Shown: positions 49,347 through 61,764, counted from the stretch's first letter. The stretch is 64,000 bases of DNA from Micromussa lordhowensis (GCA_964020085.1 OZ026603.1:32180158-32244157); one strand, 5' to 3'. Notes: generated by a model from the sequence alone, not told the origin. Translations and numbers: made by a program.

Positions 49347-49453
49347 TGAGACATAATCGGAGCGTCATAATTTTTTTTTTCAAATATTATCTCGTCTGCT
49401 GCTTTGAAAAAAAAAAAAAAAAAAAATTGAGACATAATCGGAGCGTCATAATT
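49347..49453. repeat. 26-bp direct repeat around an A-tailed fragment
   Basis: TGAGACATAATCGGAGCGTC plus ATAATT occurs at 49347-49372 and 49428-49453. Between them are a T-run, about 26 nt (CAAATATTATCTCGTCTGCT...) and a run of about 20 A. Confidence 0.7.
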
Positions 49454-49820
49454 GTAAACCGCCTTCGCTTCATTCAAACCCTTTCTAAACGACTCAAAAA
49501 GACACAGGAACGTAGCTGAATAACAGTAGTATTTATTTTAATGCTGATTGGGTGTTTGGGCTCCGTCTGGTCAAGCAACACTTCTGCGAGCCCGCAATGA
49601 CTACTTTTTAACGACTTTTAAAAAGTATGCGCAAGTGCGCTGGCTTCCAGACCCCTCTCTTGAGTCATTAACACCTCAGCCGGCGAATTGAACGTTGAGA
49701 TCACATATTTTGCACATGGTAAAACACTTACCTTACCTTAATTTTTAAGCTCATATTCTAGCGAGGTCTTAAGTTATTTTTAGACAAAAATAGATATATT
49801 TCCACTGGCTATTTCCCAAG

Positions 49821-52365
49821 ATGACCGAATCAAAAGATGAAGTCCAAAGTGTTGTAGATTTGCTGGCAAAAACTAAAGTTGAACAAGTCAACGTTGTTAG
49901 TTTCAAAGGGAAAAGTTTCAAGTTAAATTCCGCAGAAGATGGTAAGCCAAAGTTTTCTAACAGTTAATGTAGTAATAGTTCTTACAATTGTAAGGTGACT
50001 TAACCCCGTGGCTAAATTCATGGGGAAAACGGTGAGCAGCGAGCTAAGATTTTTAATCTTATTATTGAAGATACGTGTGTATGTTGGAGGGAAACCTCTT
50101 GTGTGGCGGAACTACCTTGCGAGACAGAGATTAACATCGCTTTCTGGTCGGTGAGAGATGAGAGGGAACCTCTGCTCACTATTTTTGCAACTGCTTAACA
50201 ACCAGGAACGTTTAAGGGTGTGTTCCTTTTGGCATGGTCTGGGTACAGGATCAGTGGTGCAAGATTATTCAGAATCTACTCTGGGTGAGGATTCATTGGA
50301 TCCAAGTGATCTGGATCACCCCAAAGGAATGTACCCTGAATTAAAAATGCTGGTTTTTGACAAGTTTATACATGACAGATAGGATTTAAAATGCTGTCCA
50401 TTTGCGAGACTGCCAGCAATATTTGCTGTCCTGTGATTGCTGCAAAATTACAGTTGGCATCACTGCACTGACATAGGTTTGTCACATTTCATGCAAAAAA
50501 GCTTAACTCATGCAACATGCCGACGTAGCTTGCTCATGCACTATAGGAAATCAAGCAGTTGCAAGCAGTGGTTCTCTCTCATCTCTCACCAAGGAGAAAG
50601 ACAAGGGAATCTAAGGGATTAAAAGACAGGAAGCCAGTGATAAAGGACATGGGGTGGAGACCAGGGATATGTTGGGGTAGGAAGTCTTCAGATGCTCAAG
50701 AATAAAGAGCAAGAAGCGGAATTCCCAGGGTGTCAAGAACCAGGGGAAACAGGAAAATTCTTTCAACGTTTGAATTCTCTCCTATTACAGCTGCAGAGGT
50801 TGTTAATGCAATTAAAGCCAGTAAGGATGTTCAGGCACTGTGCTTAGAAGGCAACACCATTGGTGTAGAAGCTGCAGAGGCAATCGGAGGAGCACTTGCA
50901 GCAAGACCAGAGTTAGAGGTGTGCAATCAATTAAACTAAGATATAGTAACTAGTAATATTTTATTGTAGTATTAATAACAACCAGTTTGCTGGTTAATCA
51001 ATATACCATGATTTGTAACATACATGTAATAATATTATTATTTTTATCTTAGAGAGCATTATGGAGTGATATATTTACTGGAAGATTGAGATCTGAAATT
51101 CCACTGGCGTTGGTAAGTAAAGTGGGATCATTTGACAGTTTGCATCAAATAAAATTTCATGATCATTTGACCTCAAACAAGATTGAATCCTTGTATATAT
51201 ACGATTTACAATATTACCATATAACAATGTGATCGACTTATGACCTATCCAAATCCTAAGCTTTTAGAAAATATCTTCTGCTGTATTATCTTGTCTTTAT
51301 GCCTTCAAGTCAAAGGTACCTACCCATGCAGGTCAAAGCTTCATAGCAAAATATTTGGAGAGCAGGGATGGTGCAGTGGTGAAAGCACTCGCCTACCACA
51401 AAAGCAACCTAGGGTTGATTCCTACCCGGTGCTATATGTCGGTTGAGTTTGTTGTTGGTTCTCGCCTTGCTCCAAGGGTTTTTCTCGAGGTTTTCCGGTT
51501 TTCCTCCCTCTACAAAAACCAACATCTTCAAATTCCAATTTGACCGTGATGTGGCTTCCTGACTAAATATTTTAATCTATTTATTTGTTTTATTTATTCA
51601 TTAATAAAAGATACCTTTGACACTAGAATCAGGCATACATTTCAGTTAGTTTAGTTGATTTCAAAGGTACATTGACTATAAATAGATGTCACTATCCACT
51701 TTTGTGCTGCTGATAGTGGGATATATCAGAGGTTTGCGAAGGTGACTTTTGCAGTGTTTGCAGGCGTGCAAAAAAAATCTTCTCTGATAGCTTGGAGCTT
51801 GTGAGTTCTATCCCAATTTTGAGGAAATTGAAATTACAGACATTCTGTAAGAGATGAAACATTTAATGATCACATTAATTTAATTTCAAATTAATTAATC
51901 ATGCTTGTAATAAATACTCTAGGGGTTAGTAAGAATGCCTTCCAGAATTATACAACATTGTACATCATAGTTTCAGCTAGGCAAACTGGAAAATTTTTGG
52001 TTTTGTTTGCTCCCTTAAACTGTAATAAATGATAAAATAACCACATACTAGTTAAACAGATTTTGTTGTTGTTATGAAACAGCTCCTGTTATTTTTTTGT
52101 ACTCTAGGGGCACTTGAGTGATGGTGTCATTGCAGCAAATGCAAAACTTGCCGAGTTGGATCTTAGTGACAATGCATTTGGTCCTGATGGAGTGAAAGCC
52201 TGTGTAAAACTGCTCACAAGTCGGGCTTGTTACTCGTTAAAAACGCTTAGGTTAAATAACAATGGACTTGGCGTTGGCGGAGGAAAGGTGAGAGGCTTAT
52301 TTCTAATTCCTTTTGGTGTTGTTTTTTTAGGAGATATTGGCTAAGTAGATTAATTGCCAATAAAT

Positions 52366-52401
<36 letters not shown>

Positions 52402-55400
52402 ATTGGTGGGGAGTATTACAAGATTATGTGGTTTTATCAATTGAGTTGATAATGTGAGTTGGCCATCGTAAAGAGATTCGAAAGCTGATGTTTCGAGCAT
52501 TAGCCCTTCATCGGGGTGAATCCAAATCAAGATTCGCTCCGACGAAGGGCTAACGCTTGAAACGTCACCTTTCAAATCTCTTTACGGTGGCCAACTCACA
52601 TTATCAACTCAGTTGATAAACCCAAATCATATTGCCAATAAATTCAAGAATTGGTTAACATGAAAGTACTTTGAATAAAGGCGGAATGCAACATACAGAT
52701 AAAGGTTCAGGGATTAACAACAGGTGCAGTGAGTGTTTACCTCCAAAACCAGCCACCTCTTTACAAGGATTTTTTTCGTCCCAGCCACATACATATGCCA
52801 GGCTAATAGCTTGTACTGATTGCCAATGTGTAATGTAAATGTTTCTTTGTTTGTTTAAAGATTCTTTCAGAGGCTCTGATTGAGTGTCACAAAACAAGCT
52901 CAGAAGAAGGAACCCCGCTACAGCTTCAAGTATTTATATCAGGCAGAAATCGACTGGAAAACCCAGGAGCCAAATCATTAGCATCAGCATTCAAGGTAAG
53001 GGGTGTATAACCCATAGCAACTAGTCTTGTGACAATATAAGGTAAGTTCTTCATACAAGGCAAGTGACCCATAAAGCTAGAGCTTATATCAGTTTCTGTA
53101 GTATAATGCAAATAGGAGTATTTCTACTTCCCCATAGATTGGATGCCAGTCCATCGCAGGGCTACTCCCACCAGTAAATTTGTCGGTACCCATCTATACA
53201 CCTGGGTGGAGAGTGGCACTGTGAGAGTAAAGTGTCTTGCCCAAGAACACCACACAATGTCCCTGGCCAGGGCTCAAACCCTTGACTGCTTGATCTGGAG
53301 TTGAGCGCACTAACCTTGAGGCGACCGCGCCTCCATGTGACAATAAGGGCATGATGGTAATAAAACGGAATCCCCTTGATAGATGTTCACATGTTATGAA
53401 GCATGTGATTCAAGAGTAGTTGGTCCAACAGGTAGGCTTCTGCTTTGGGACTCCACCTATTATGGGGCCCTGGATTGTGGACCAAAAGATGTCCCACTGT
53501 TGGGCAGTTCAACTGCGAAGTGCGCTATTCATTTGTACCTGACATGATCCACACTTTCACAAGTACAAGTTTTGGTCAAAGCAATCTCTCATGATTCCTA
53601 CATTCTCAAAAAGTCTTGCTATCAGTCTACAGGAAAATGTTTTTTTTTTTAAATTTTCAAAAAGTAAATAAATAAACACTTTCCTGTACTACAAGTAATA
53701 TTGTTTTATGCCTCAAAACAACAAAGATCTCTTGTGTTGTTAGATCTTTCTCCCGTAGTTCAAATATATGATGTTTCATACTGTATATCACTGGCTTGAT
53801 AGCTCAGTTGGTAGAGCACTGCACCTGTATCACAGACGTCATGGGTTAAATCCCATTTGAGCATAATAAATTTTTACTGGTTTATTTTTGCAACTGCCCA
53901 AATTTTGCACACAACTCCAGTTGTCTTCAGATTTTGTTTTATCAAGTTTATGCCTCTGTTGACATTTACTGGAGCTTTAGGATTTCATCTGATAGGTTGA
54001 CAGGGATTATACCCATATCATGAAGGACTTCCTCAATGAACTAGAAAATTTGGCTTGTCTGCTGTTTATTAAAATCAGAGTTTAAATTAGGTGTCTACAA
54101 TAAGTTTACTGTCTAATTATTATTATTCTGACTCATATTTTTTATTGTTTTATAGACAATAGGAACACTAGAAGAGGTTCAAATGCCACAAAATGGAATC
54201 CTTCATGAAGGCGTAGCAGCACTGGCTGAAGCATTTAAGTCCAATCCAAACCTTAAGGTTGGCAGCCTAGACTGGGAAAAAAATATGTGATGTCTTATGC
54301 AAAATGGTTCTTTATTACCAGTACATGTGTGTATATAGATATTGATGACATACCCTACTGTAGATGAATTTGACTTTAACAGAAAATGGCACTTTCTTAA
54401 CCTTCCTTTTTTTGAATGGTTGTCGTATTAATTTAAACATTTTCCATTACAGCCCTGATCTCAGTTAAGGTGTCCACTGTTTTTGATGCTTTTATTTTAA
54501 AATGAATAAATTTGGATTTTTCAGGAATATCTATATAACAAACAGAACATAACATGTTGGGTTAGGGATATAAATTTTATTTGCTTGTGCCGCAGTACCC
54601 AAAGATAAAATTCATCTTCTGTGTGTAATTAAATTATTGTTAATGGTGTCAAAAAGGTGTTTCTTGCTCAGCCAAGATAAACAATTTACCTTGGCTGAGC
54701 AATTATTGATGTCTAACATTATTGTTTTCAGGATCTTTAGTCTTACAAGTATTAATTGTTTGTTTACATGACATTGTTTGATTTTAATCAACCTTTTATT
54801 AACAGATTTTGAATTTAAATGACAACACATTCACTCCTCAAGGAGCTGTGGCCATGGCCAAGGTAAAGGCATTCATTGTTTATATTCTAGTCCCCCTGGC
54901 ATTAAATTCCCATTTGACACTCCTCGATAAAAAAAGAAAGGTCCTGTAAGAGTAAAGTGCCTCGCTCAAGGACAGTATGGCTAGCATTCAAATGTGGAAT
55001 GCTCAATCACAAGTCCAGCACACTAACCATAACCGTTTCTAGAAACTTTCCATATCTCCCCTACAGAGGAGATTTTGTCTAAGGACCCCCCCCCCCCACC
55101 CCACTGGAAATTTGAATTAAGTTTCTTTAAATATGGCTGTCTTACAGACCCCCCATCCCCAGGAAATTCCAATCCCTTCTGTTGGGGGAGGGGGGGGGGT
55201 ATGGATTTTTCTGGAACTGAACATTCTCTTGGAGTTATAAACCAGCTGATTTTTTTTTGGCAGGTGTTACCAAGCCTAACAAATCTTGAGGTCATCAATT
55301 TTGGGGACTGCCTAGTCAAGACAGAAGGAGCAAAAGCATTGGCAGGATGTTTACGAAGTGCACTGAACAACTTAAAAGAACTGAACCTCTCTTTTGATGA

Positions 55401-58400
55401 GATCAACAAGGAGGGTGCATTAGCAATTGTTGAGGCTTTGGCAAGTAAAGACTCTCTGGAGAAAGTGGAATTAAATGGTACTTTTTTCAGCTGCAAACTT
55501 ACATTTTGTTAATAGTACCTTGTGTCAGTATTATATACGGCTGTTTCGAGAAAGGATGTCCTACAGAAGTGAAAAAGCATACATGTACATGAGGACTGGA
55601 TGGCAAAAGTGATTGTGAGTAGTGTTTGACAGAAGGAAAAGTTGTGAACACTTTATGTTGTGTTTCTGCTTCCTTCACTCTGAAATACCATAACCTTTGA
55701 TGAGTCAGTTGTGAACCACTACTACCCATAACACCTTTCAGTATTTGTTACATAGGATGGACAAGGATTCTTGAAACAGCTGTACTTGTGCATGCAACAT
55801 GTTCCTTTAATACCACATACATTTAAGTTTAACACTTTAACAATATTTTGAGATGCTGTCACAACTCTCCCGTGGCTCGGTGCTTTTAGAGTATCTGACT
55901 AGTGTACTGTTCAAGTGTACCATTCCTGTTGAAAGACCTCACAATATTCTGTTACATTCAGCAGTAGCCTGTGTCACTAACTGGTGAATAACCCCAATCA
56001 GGGATTATCCCCTCACCGTATTGGTTGGGACGTTTAAATGGACGTTACTGTGCCTTTGGAAAACCCCCGAACTCTGAAGTTCAAGCCCGCAATGACAAAA
56101 TTTTGCATTTTTGGCTGCCATCAATCATAATTATGACAACAACCAACAAACCTGGAAAAAAGAAACGGAAAGTGGATTCAAATCTACCAATCAAAACTCA
56201 GAGGTGTGAAGTAAACTTCTGTTTTGTGAGAGGCCCGCAAGGAAGATTGATAGTGGTAAAATGCAGAACTGTTGATTGAGCAGAGTTCATGTATTAATGA
56301 AAGGAGAAGTAATACTGATAGAATCTTTTTTCTTTTACAGGGAATAGCATAGGAGAAGATGGAATCGAAGAAGTGAGGAACTGGCTTGATTCTAAGGGTC
56401 GGCTTGATACTTTAGGCTCAATGAGTGATGACGAGGGAGAAGGTGATGATGACGACGACAATGAGGATGAGCTGCAAGGTGGAGACAGTGAAGATGACGA
56501 TGGAGATACCGCAGATCAGTTGAACTTAAGTGTGACAGGTGTCAGTCTTAAGCCACAGTCACCGTTGCTTGGCGACGATGAAGAAGTGGAAAAAGAGCTT
56601 ATAAAGGTGAGTATTTAAGATGCTTAGTTTTGAGAATTGAAACTTACATTTTGCAGCACACACAGTGAATTAAACACGGCTGTTGCACATGTTGGTTTTT
56701 TGCTATTAGTAATTAACTTTATTATAAATTGTTATACCGTGTAATATGTTTTAGATGTTTTGCATGTGACGTGATGCCATGTCTGGTAAAAGAAAAAAAT
56801 CATTCTCCATTCTGGTTTATTATCATAAGCTTATTGAAAAATGTACGCAGTAAACGTACACATACCTTCTAAAATTGTCTTTATGCCGAAGCGTAGAAAT
56901 AAATTTAAAATTAAAATTAAATTTGGTAAAGAGAAGCACTCGATATAGCCTGCAGGAGACATCTGCACACAGGCCATGCACAGTGTTTAAAAACTAAATA
57001 AATAAAGTCAATTAATATTGTACATAAGCAAGTTGTAAGACCATTCCAATGAAGGTCATTTCAAGTACATTGATCTGATACTGTTTATTAGGCTGTAGAA
57101 GGTAGCTCTAACTTTAAATCTTCCTTTTTAACTCCAAAACAGAAAAACATGGTGTTAAATTTTCATAGCGCTAATAAGTTTTCTCATTGCACCCTACACA
57201 GGGACATAACTTGCCAACAGACGATTCCCATAAAGAAGGAAAAAGTTCATGATTAGGAGTCAGTACATGTGACTTGTGTACAAGTCCGCCGAATTGTGGT
57301 TTTCAATGAACTCAATTTTACCTTGTTGAGAAATAATTTTATTTTTATTTATTTGCTGATAGCAGTTGTCGATAAAATAATATTTAGTCAATATTGTGGC
57401 TTTTAATAAGGCATCACGTCACAGCATGAACTATTTGACTATTTGTACAGGCCTTTGTAGATAAATCATTCAAAGAAATCAGTGTACAGAGTGGTTTCCA
57501 AAATTATCACTACAGACTGTAAAAACAAACCAGAGAAATTTCATCTGTGGCCAATCATTTTAAGTGTGAACAGTGAACCGATGAAAAACTGAAGCAAAGC
57601 ATGGGAAAAAATGGAGCTGGTGTCAAGTGCTGGAAAAAGCCAGGTCACAATTTTAATCAAGTACAGGTTTACTTGTGATTGGTTGAAAAGTAGAAGACTG
57701 CTCTGATTGGTTACTGAATGCTGCATGTTTCATGGACTAATGCAGAATAAGGAACTCGGCAAAAAGAGATTTTCATTGTCAAATGCGTCGTATTGGAAAC
57801 TGCTCTATTTCATGGCAATTTTTAAATCAGACGTGCACTTAATATTTGTACATTATTTTACCTGTAACTAGTACTTAATATACAATATTGTAGTTAGATA
57901 AAAAACTTGACTTGTAAATTGTTTTAAATTTCGTTATTTAATGTTGCTCCACAATCACATCACAGTATAATTTTGCTTTATGCAAATGCAATTAAATTAT
58001 GCAAATATTCACTATTTAAAATGAATTTTCAAGAACTTTTAGTCCTTTTATCATTTTTTCATCATTGTGTTGTTATTGCGTAAATGATTAATTTCACCTT
58101 GGAATTTCATGCCTTAACTTCATAGGGTTTTATTTGTGTAGTGGTATCAGTGAGCAAATAGATCTATTTGTGATGTCTTGAAATTAGCAATAGGTAGGAT
58201 GTTTGAATGAAACATTAAAGAGTGCAAGATAAAAAGTGTGATGTTATGAAATTTATATTCCAGAAGAGAATTTTTCTTTTCCAGACATTCCCATTTGAAT
58301 GTTAGGAGTCCAATATTGTCTAATTACATTCGTACAGTAGAGCGGTTTTTAATTGAGTGTCGAAAATAATCAGGCAATAACTCTGGTGTTGGTTTTACTA

Positions 58401-61400
58401 CCTTTTTGAGATTGGCTGAGTTGTCCAATTGGTAAGTAATTGGTTTGGTTTTGGTTTCATGGCGCTCAATTGAAAATCGCTCTTATTAATCAAACACAAT
58501 AATTATTAACATACATACAAACTTTATTCTCGTCCCAAAAAGGCTTTTCAGAGAATACATGACAACATATTTGATAAAGTAAGATAAAAATAAAAATAAA
58601 ACAAGGAATATAAGCTATATACAGAAGCAGTATAATCGAGTCTATATTACTGATAAAAACATGAAGAATGTTGAACAGTGTTTTTTTTTTCGACCAGCTT
58701 CATTTATTAATGAATATTTATTGGTGAATAGCTGATAAATCCTCTTTCCCCTCTCCCCTGTCTAAATATCATGCAGCTTCCGAATCTCTTTACGGTGGAC
58801 AATTCACATTATCAACCCAGTTGATAAAACCAAATTATAGTTGATAGTGAGCCTGCGAACCCAGACAGATTTCCGACTATAAACAATAGTCCATCACCAC
58901 GCAACGACTTCTTTGTAAATATTGTTATTAATTAGGCCCCAGTTCATAGGGGCTGCAAAGAAAACATCCAGAAAGTACATTGCTGAATCCAAACCTTGGA
59001 GTAGGCTTTCTGCATGATATTTAGACAGGGGAGAGGGGAAAGATGATTCTTCTTCCCTCTGTCCCTCTCACTAGCTAACCCCCAAGGGCTCAACTGAGGG
59101 GAGAGCTGCATACAGACCGTCTTTTCCAATGTAACTAGTTCCTTCTTTTTGGAATCTTGTTTTCACTGCAAAATGTAAAAAATATAATAATTCCAGGCAA
59201 GTTGAAAATATGGATCAAAGTATTTCACAAGGCGATTGGAAATCAAGTTTTTCTTGTGAACAGCGGAGATGTTTACCACTAGCTGATGCTACGAGAATTT
59301 AAGCGAGCAGACTCTCGTGTCTGGGTTTCGCGTTCACCTTTAAGCGAGTGGCTTACGAAAAAGTGCTGAAAAATCCGGGAAACCGTAGTGTATGTCCTTA
59401 AATACAACCTATAACTTTGGTGTCACCTGGGCACTAGTTCTTGCTTACAAAAGAAAATTTAAGAATCAACTCTCGACATCTCTTTTTCTTTTGGGTTCTA
59501 AAATGATGTTATTTAATTATTTGTTTATTTTTTTGTCTTTTTTTTCTTATAAAGGTGGTGAGCATGGAAGTCGTCCAAGATTTTGTCAACTCACCGTCTT
59601 TGGAAAAATTTAAGACTATTCCAAGCACACAAAGGAAATCGTTATTAGCGGAGTATTTCAAGGTGTGTAATATTACATTTGATAGTTTATTGGATAATTG
59701 CTTTGTTTGTTAATCTGGAGCTAACCTTCGATAAGGCGTTCTTGACTCTGGTTACATGTTTTCCGGAGCTTGGCACTGGTTTCGTGTTTCCCCGGGCATG
59801 GTTGGCACTTGTTACATGTTTTCCCGCGCTTGGAAGAGTTTTTCTGTTTTTCTGGGTTGAATGTTTTCCCTGCGCCTGGCACTGCAAGTTGCATGTTTGT
59901 GCTTAAAGTTCCGATTGGTTCTTTGCGTTATGTGATTGGTCAAATGCGAATACTGTGTTTCGTTCATTCTTTCTGCAGCTGACGTGTTCTGCTTTGTATT
60001 TTAACAGGATGACCTGCAAGACACTAATAAAGTTGCGAAGTGTTTCGTATCGGTGAGTATCCATTGCAACGCTAGCAGAAATAACAAAGGCATTAGTTTC
60101 TACAGAAACTGTTGGGTAGTGTCCAGTCGAACCTCCACTAACGGCCTCCTCGGCCGTTGTGAAGAGGTTCCACTTTACTTATCTTACACAACAACAACTT
60201 TCTGAGATTTTATTAGTCTTAAAGATTTACGATATCTTCTCCCTTTCTTTCAGACCTGTGTGGCACTCAAAGATAATAAAGACGCACTCGTGGAATGTGC
60301 AGGTTAATTAATCAAAGATCGATTCCATTGGTATTATTATAAAACTGAGAAAAGTACTTCAATGTGAATGTGATTGGCTGGTAGCAGACCAATTTATCGC
60401 TTAAGTTGAATTTGCACTGCACTGCAAATTACTGCAGGCCAGTTTGTTATTTTCTCCGTCATATAATAAATGAGAAATCATAATGAAAGCTCGAGCAAAA
60501 GGAGTTGCATAACTATACTAATTTTCCCAACATTTCCCCACATTATTTACCTGCAGTGTCAACTCGCGCAGACCAACTCAAGTTCCATCAAAAACGTTAC
60601 TCCTTTGCCAGACTGTGATAGTGTATCAGCACTGTGTAGTACCTTTGTAGTGACTTCAGCACTATCTTGTTTCAGATACTATTTTGAAGCCTGCTCTTGA
60701 ATCGGCTGACTGCAAAGAAGAGGGACTTATCTCTTCCCTGTTAGTTCATATGGGGCTTCTCAAGGTACTCAAACCAAACTGTTTGTTTCATTGAAAGGTG
60801 GCAAGTCTCAGGAAAGAATGGGGAGGGGGTGACACGAGAGGAAGAGGGAGAGCTTACATGGTTTCCCCCAACGATATTTTTATCCCAAGGACTGCATTCT
60901 AACATAGGTTTTGCGGTGAAGAAAAATCTTATTTGTGTTTGCAGGGCGAGGAAAAGATTGAGCATGTCAAAGAAATTTCTGGTCCCCTAAAGGCTTTAGA
61001 TCATGCTGTCAAGCAACCTTATTTCCCGAGACACCTTAAATCATTTTTTGTCGCCTTTATGTCAAAGTAAGTATATTGAAATTTATGTTTGGTGCAATCG
61101 TAATCGCTTCATAAACTGCCCTGCAGCCAATCAGAGAACATATTAGTTGGCCAATCAGGAAGCAAACATGGCTTGGCTGGCTTGTCGCGTTTTCCCGCGC
61201 TTAAAAGCTGAGTGTATGTTTATTTTGCGCGCGCAATACCGGCTACATGTTTTTCCGCGCTTAGCAGGAGTACTTACCATTCAGTCCCCAAAAAATCCTC
61301 AAATTTCAGTTGAAAGCTAAATAGAACAGTCCTCTTTTTCCGTTCGGAACGGAACGGCGGAAATTTCCTTATCATTTGCTACATTTTTCAGTTTTTAGTC

Positions 61401-61764
61401 TTTCATCAGCCTAAAACAATGAAGGGAAATCAAATTGTAACTGGTATGGGCCATCTCGTTCGGTTGGTTTGTAAATTTTTGAAAAAAACCTTGCAATTAT
61501 TCAACCTCCACCCCAACCGGTTTATTCTGACAAATGGAAAGCAATCCAGGCTACATGTTTTCTCGCGTTTGGTACTGGTGGCATGGTTTTTCTTTGCGTT
61601 GTGATTGGTCGGTTATGTTATTTGTGTTTATTGTGATTGGACAGAGTGATTTGAGTGCAGTTTTAATAGCAGTTTTTTTTTGTTTTCTCTCCAGACCTAA
61701 CAAGGTTTTGGATTCCTGTTCAGAGGCACGTCACCACTTCTTACAAACTCTCTACCAGATGTAA
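49821..61764 (+). CDS. RANGAP1: Ran GTPase-activating protein 1 (RanGAP1)
   Basis: Stimulates GTP hydrolysis by Ran at the cytoplasmic face of the nuclear pore. Fifteen coding exons: 49821-49941, 50791-50918, 51053-51112, 52108-52287, 52861-52995, 54156-54257, 54806-54862, 55264-55477, 56341-56606, 59555-59662, 60008-60052, 60254-60302, 60676-60764, 60945-61066, 61695-61764. Phases close to 1746 nt, 581 residues (human 587). The leucine-rich repeat domain occupies about 1-360, including [15 protein letters not shown] (the GAP-loop region) and repeats such as [15 protein letters not shown] and [13 protein letters not shown] strongly acidic linker ([15 protein letters not shown]) follows, then the RanGAP1 C-terminal domain with [15 protein letters not shown]. 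Lys518 in LKGE fits the SUMO-acceptor consensus, corresponding to human Lys524. AATAAA at 62474-62479 may end the 3' UTR. Confidence 0.97.
51355..51546 (+). mobile_element. tRNA-derived SINE family C with conserved central domain
   Basis: tRNA-like head GGATGGTGCAGTGGTGAAAG (box A-like) and TAGGGTTGATTCC (degenerate box B), then TTGTTGGTTCTCGCCTTGCT and TTTTTCTCGAGGTTTTCCGG and CAAAAACCAACAT. The latter resembles the central domain shared by SINEs of many marine invertebrates (Nin-DC type). It lies in RanGAP1 intron 3. Confidence 0.65.
52372..52630. mobile_element. Penelope-like terminal repeat, inverted pair
   Basis: The first half (GTTTCTAAAGAAACTGTGGT ... GATGTTTCGAGCATTAGCCC) is the reverse complement of the 19234-19384 unit. 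The second half (CTCCGACGAAGGGCTAACGC ... ACTCACATTATCAACTC) is in direct orientation. The two halves therefore form an inverted repeat. It lies in RanGAP1 intron 4. Confidence 0.6.
53039..53334 (-). mobile_element. tRNA-derived SINE family A, near full length
   Basis: The minus strand begins GGAGGCGCGGTCGCCTCAAG and has GGGTTTGAGCCC (degenerate box B), CTTGGGCAAGACACTTTACT, CCACCCAGGTGTATAGATGG and CTGCGATGGACTGGCATCC, ending near CTTACC. It lies in RanGAP1 intron 5, antisense to the gene. Confidence 0.75.
53793..53862 (+). mobile_element. tRNA-derived SINE family B head
   Basis: GGCTTGATAGCTCAGTTGG (box A) and ATGGGTTAAATCCC (box B, one change), preceded by the family words TTCAAATATATGATGTTTCA. 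Confidence 0.7.
54883..55031 (-). mobile_element. SINE family A, old truncated copy
   Basis: Diverged match: TAGTGTGCTGGACTTGTGAT at the head and GAGCGAGGCACTTTACTC in the body on the minus strand. It lies next to RanGAP1 exon 8. Confidence 0.5.
58338..58484. mobile_element. MITE, family 3, internally shortened
   Basis: Ends TAGAGCGGTTTTTAATTGAG and CAATTGAAAATCGCTCT match 46712-46993, and GGTTTTGGTTTCATGGCG is shared. 147 bp against 282 bp, so it is an internal deletion derivative. Confidence 0.7.
58505..58640 (-). mobile_element. CR1-like LINE 3' end
   Basis: On the minus strand AAGCCTTTTTGGGACGAGAA is followed by TAAAGTTTGTATGTATG, the same terminus as at 32935-33075 in the other orientation. 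Confidence 0.55.
58778..58822 (+). mobile_element. Penelope-like terminal repeat fragment
   Basis: CCGAATCTCTTTACGGTGGA, CAATTCACATTATCAACC and AGTTGATAAAACC match the second half of the 19234-19384 unit. The hammerhead-like core is not included. Confidence 0.5.
59755..59890 (+). repeat. Imperfect tandem repeat, ~30-bp unit
   Basis: Four to five degenerate units of the form GGTTACATGTTTTCC...GCTTGGCACT. Related single units (CTACATGTTTTTCCGCGCTT, CTACATGTTTTCTCGCGTTT) occur at about 61242 and 61550 in later RanGAP1 introns. Confidence 0.6.

Larger units (their letters stand above)
42789..49820. other. Spacer between divergent FAXDC2 and RanGAP1, transposon-rich
   Basis: No host exon recognised. 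It holds a TTAA element, a hairpin insertion, a MITE, a plus-strand LINE tail and an RTE LINE, annotated separately. Stretches at about 42.9-43.4 kb and 44.1-45.8 kb show no structure I can name. Confidence 0.6.

Noticed and set aside
48558..49349. 263-codon plus-strand open frame
   Set aside because: It is the antisense of the RTE reverse transcriptase; its sequence has no domain of its own.
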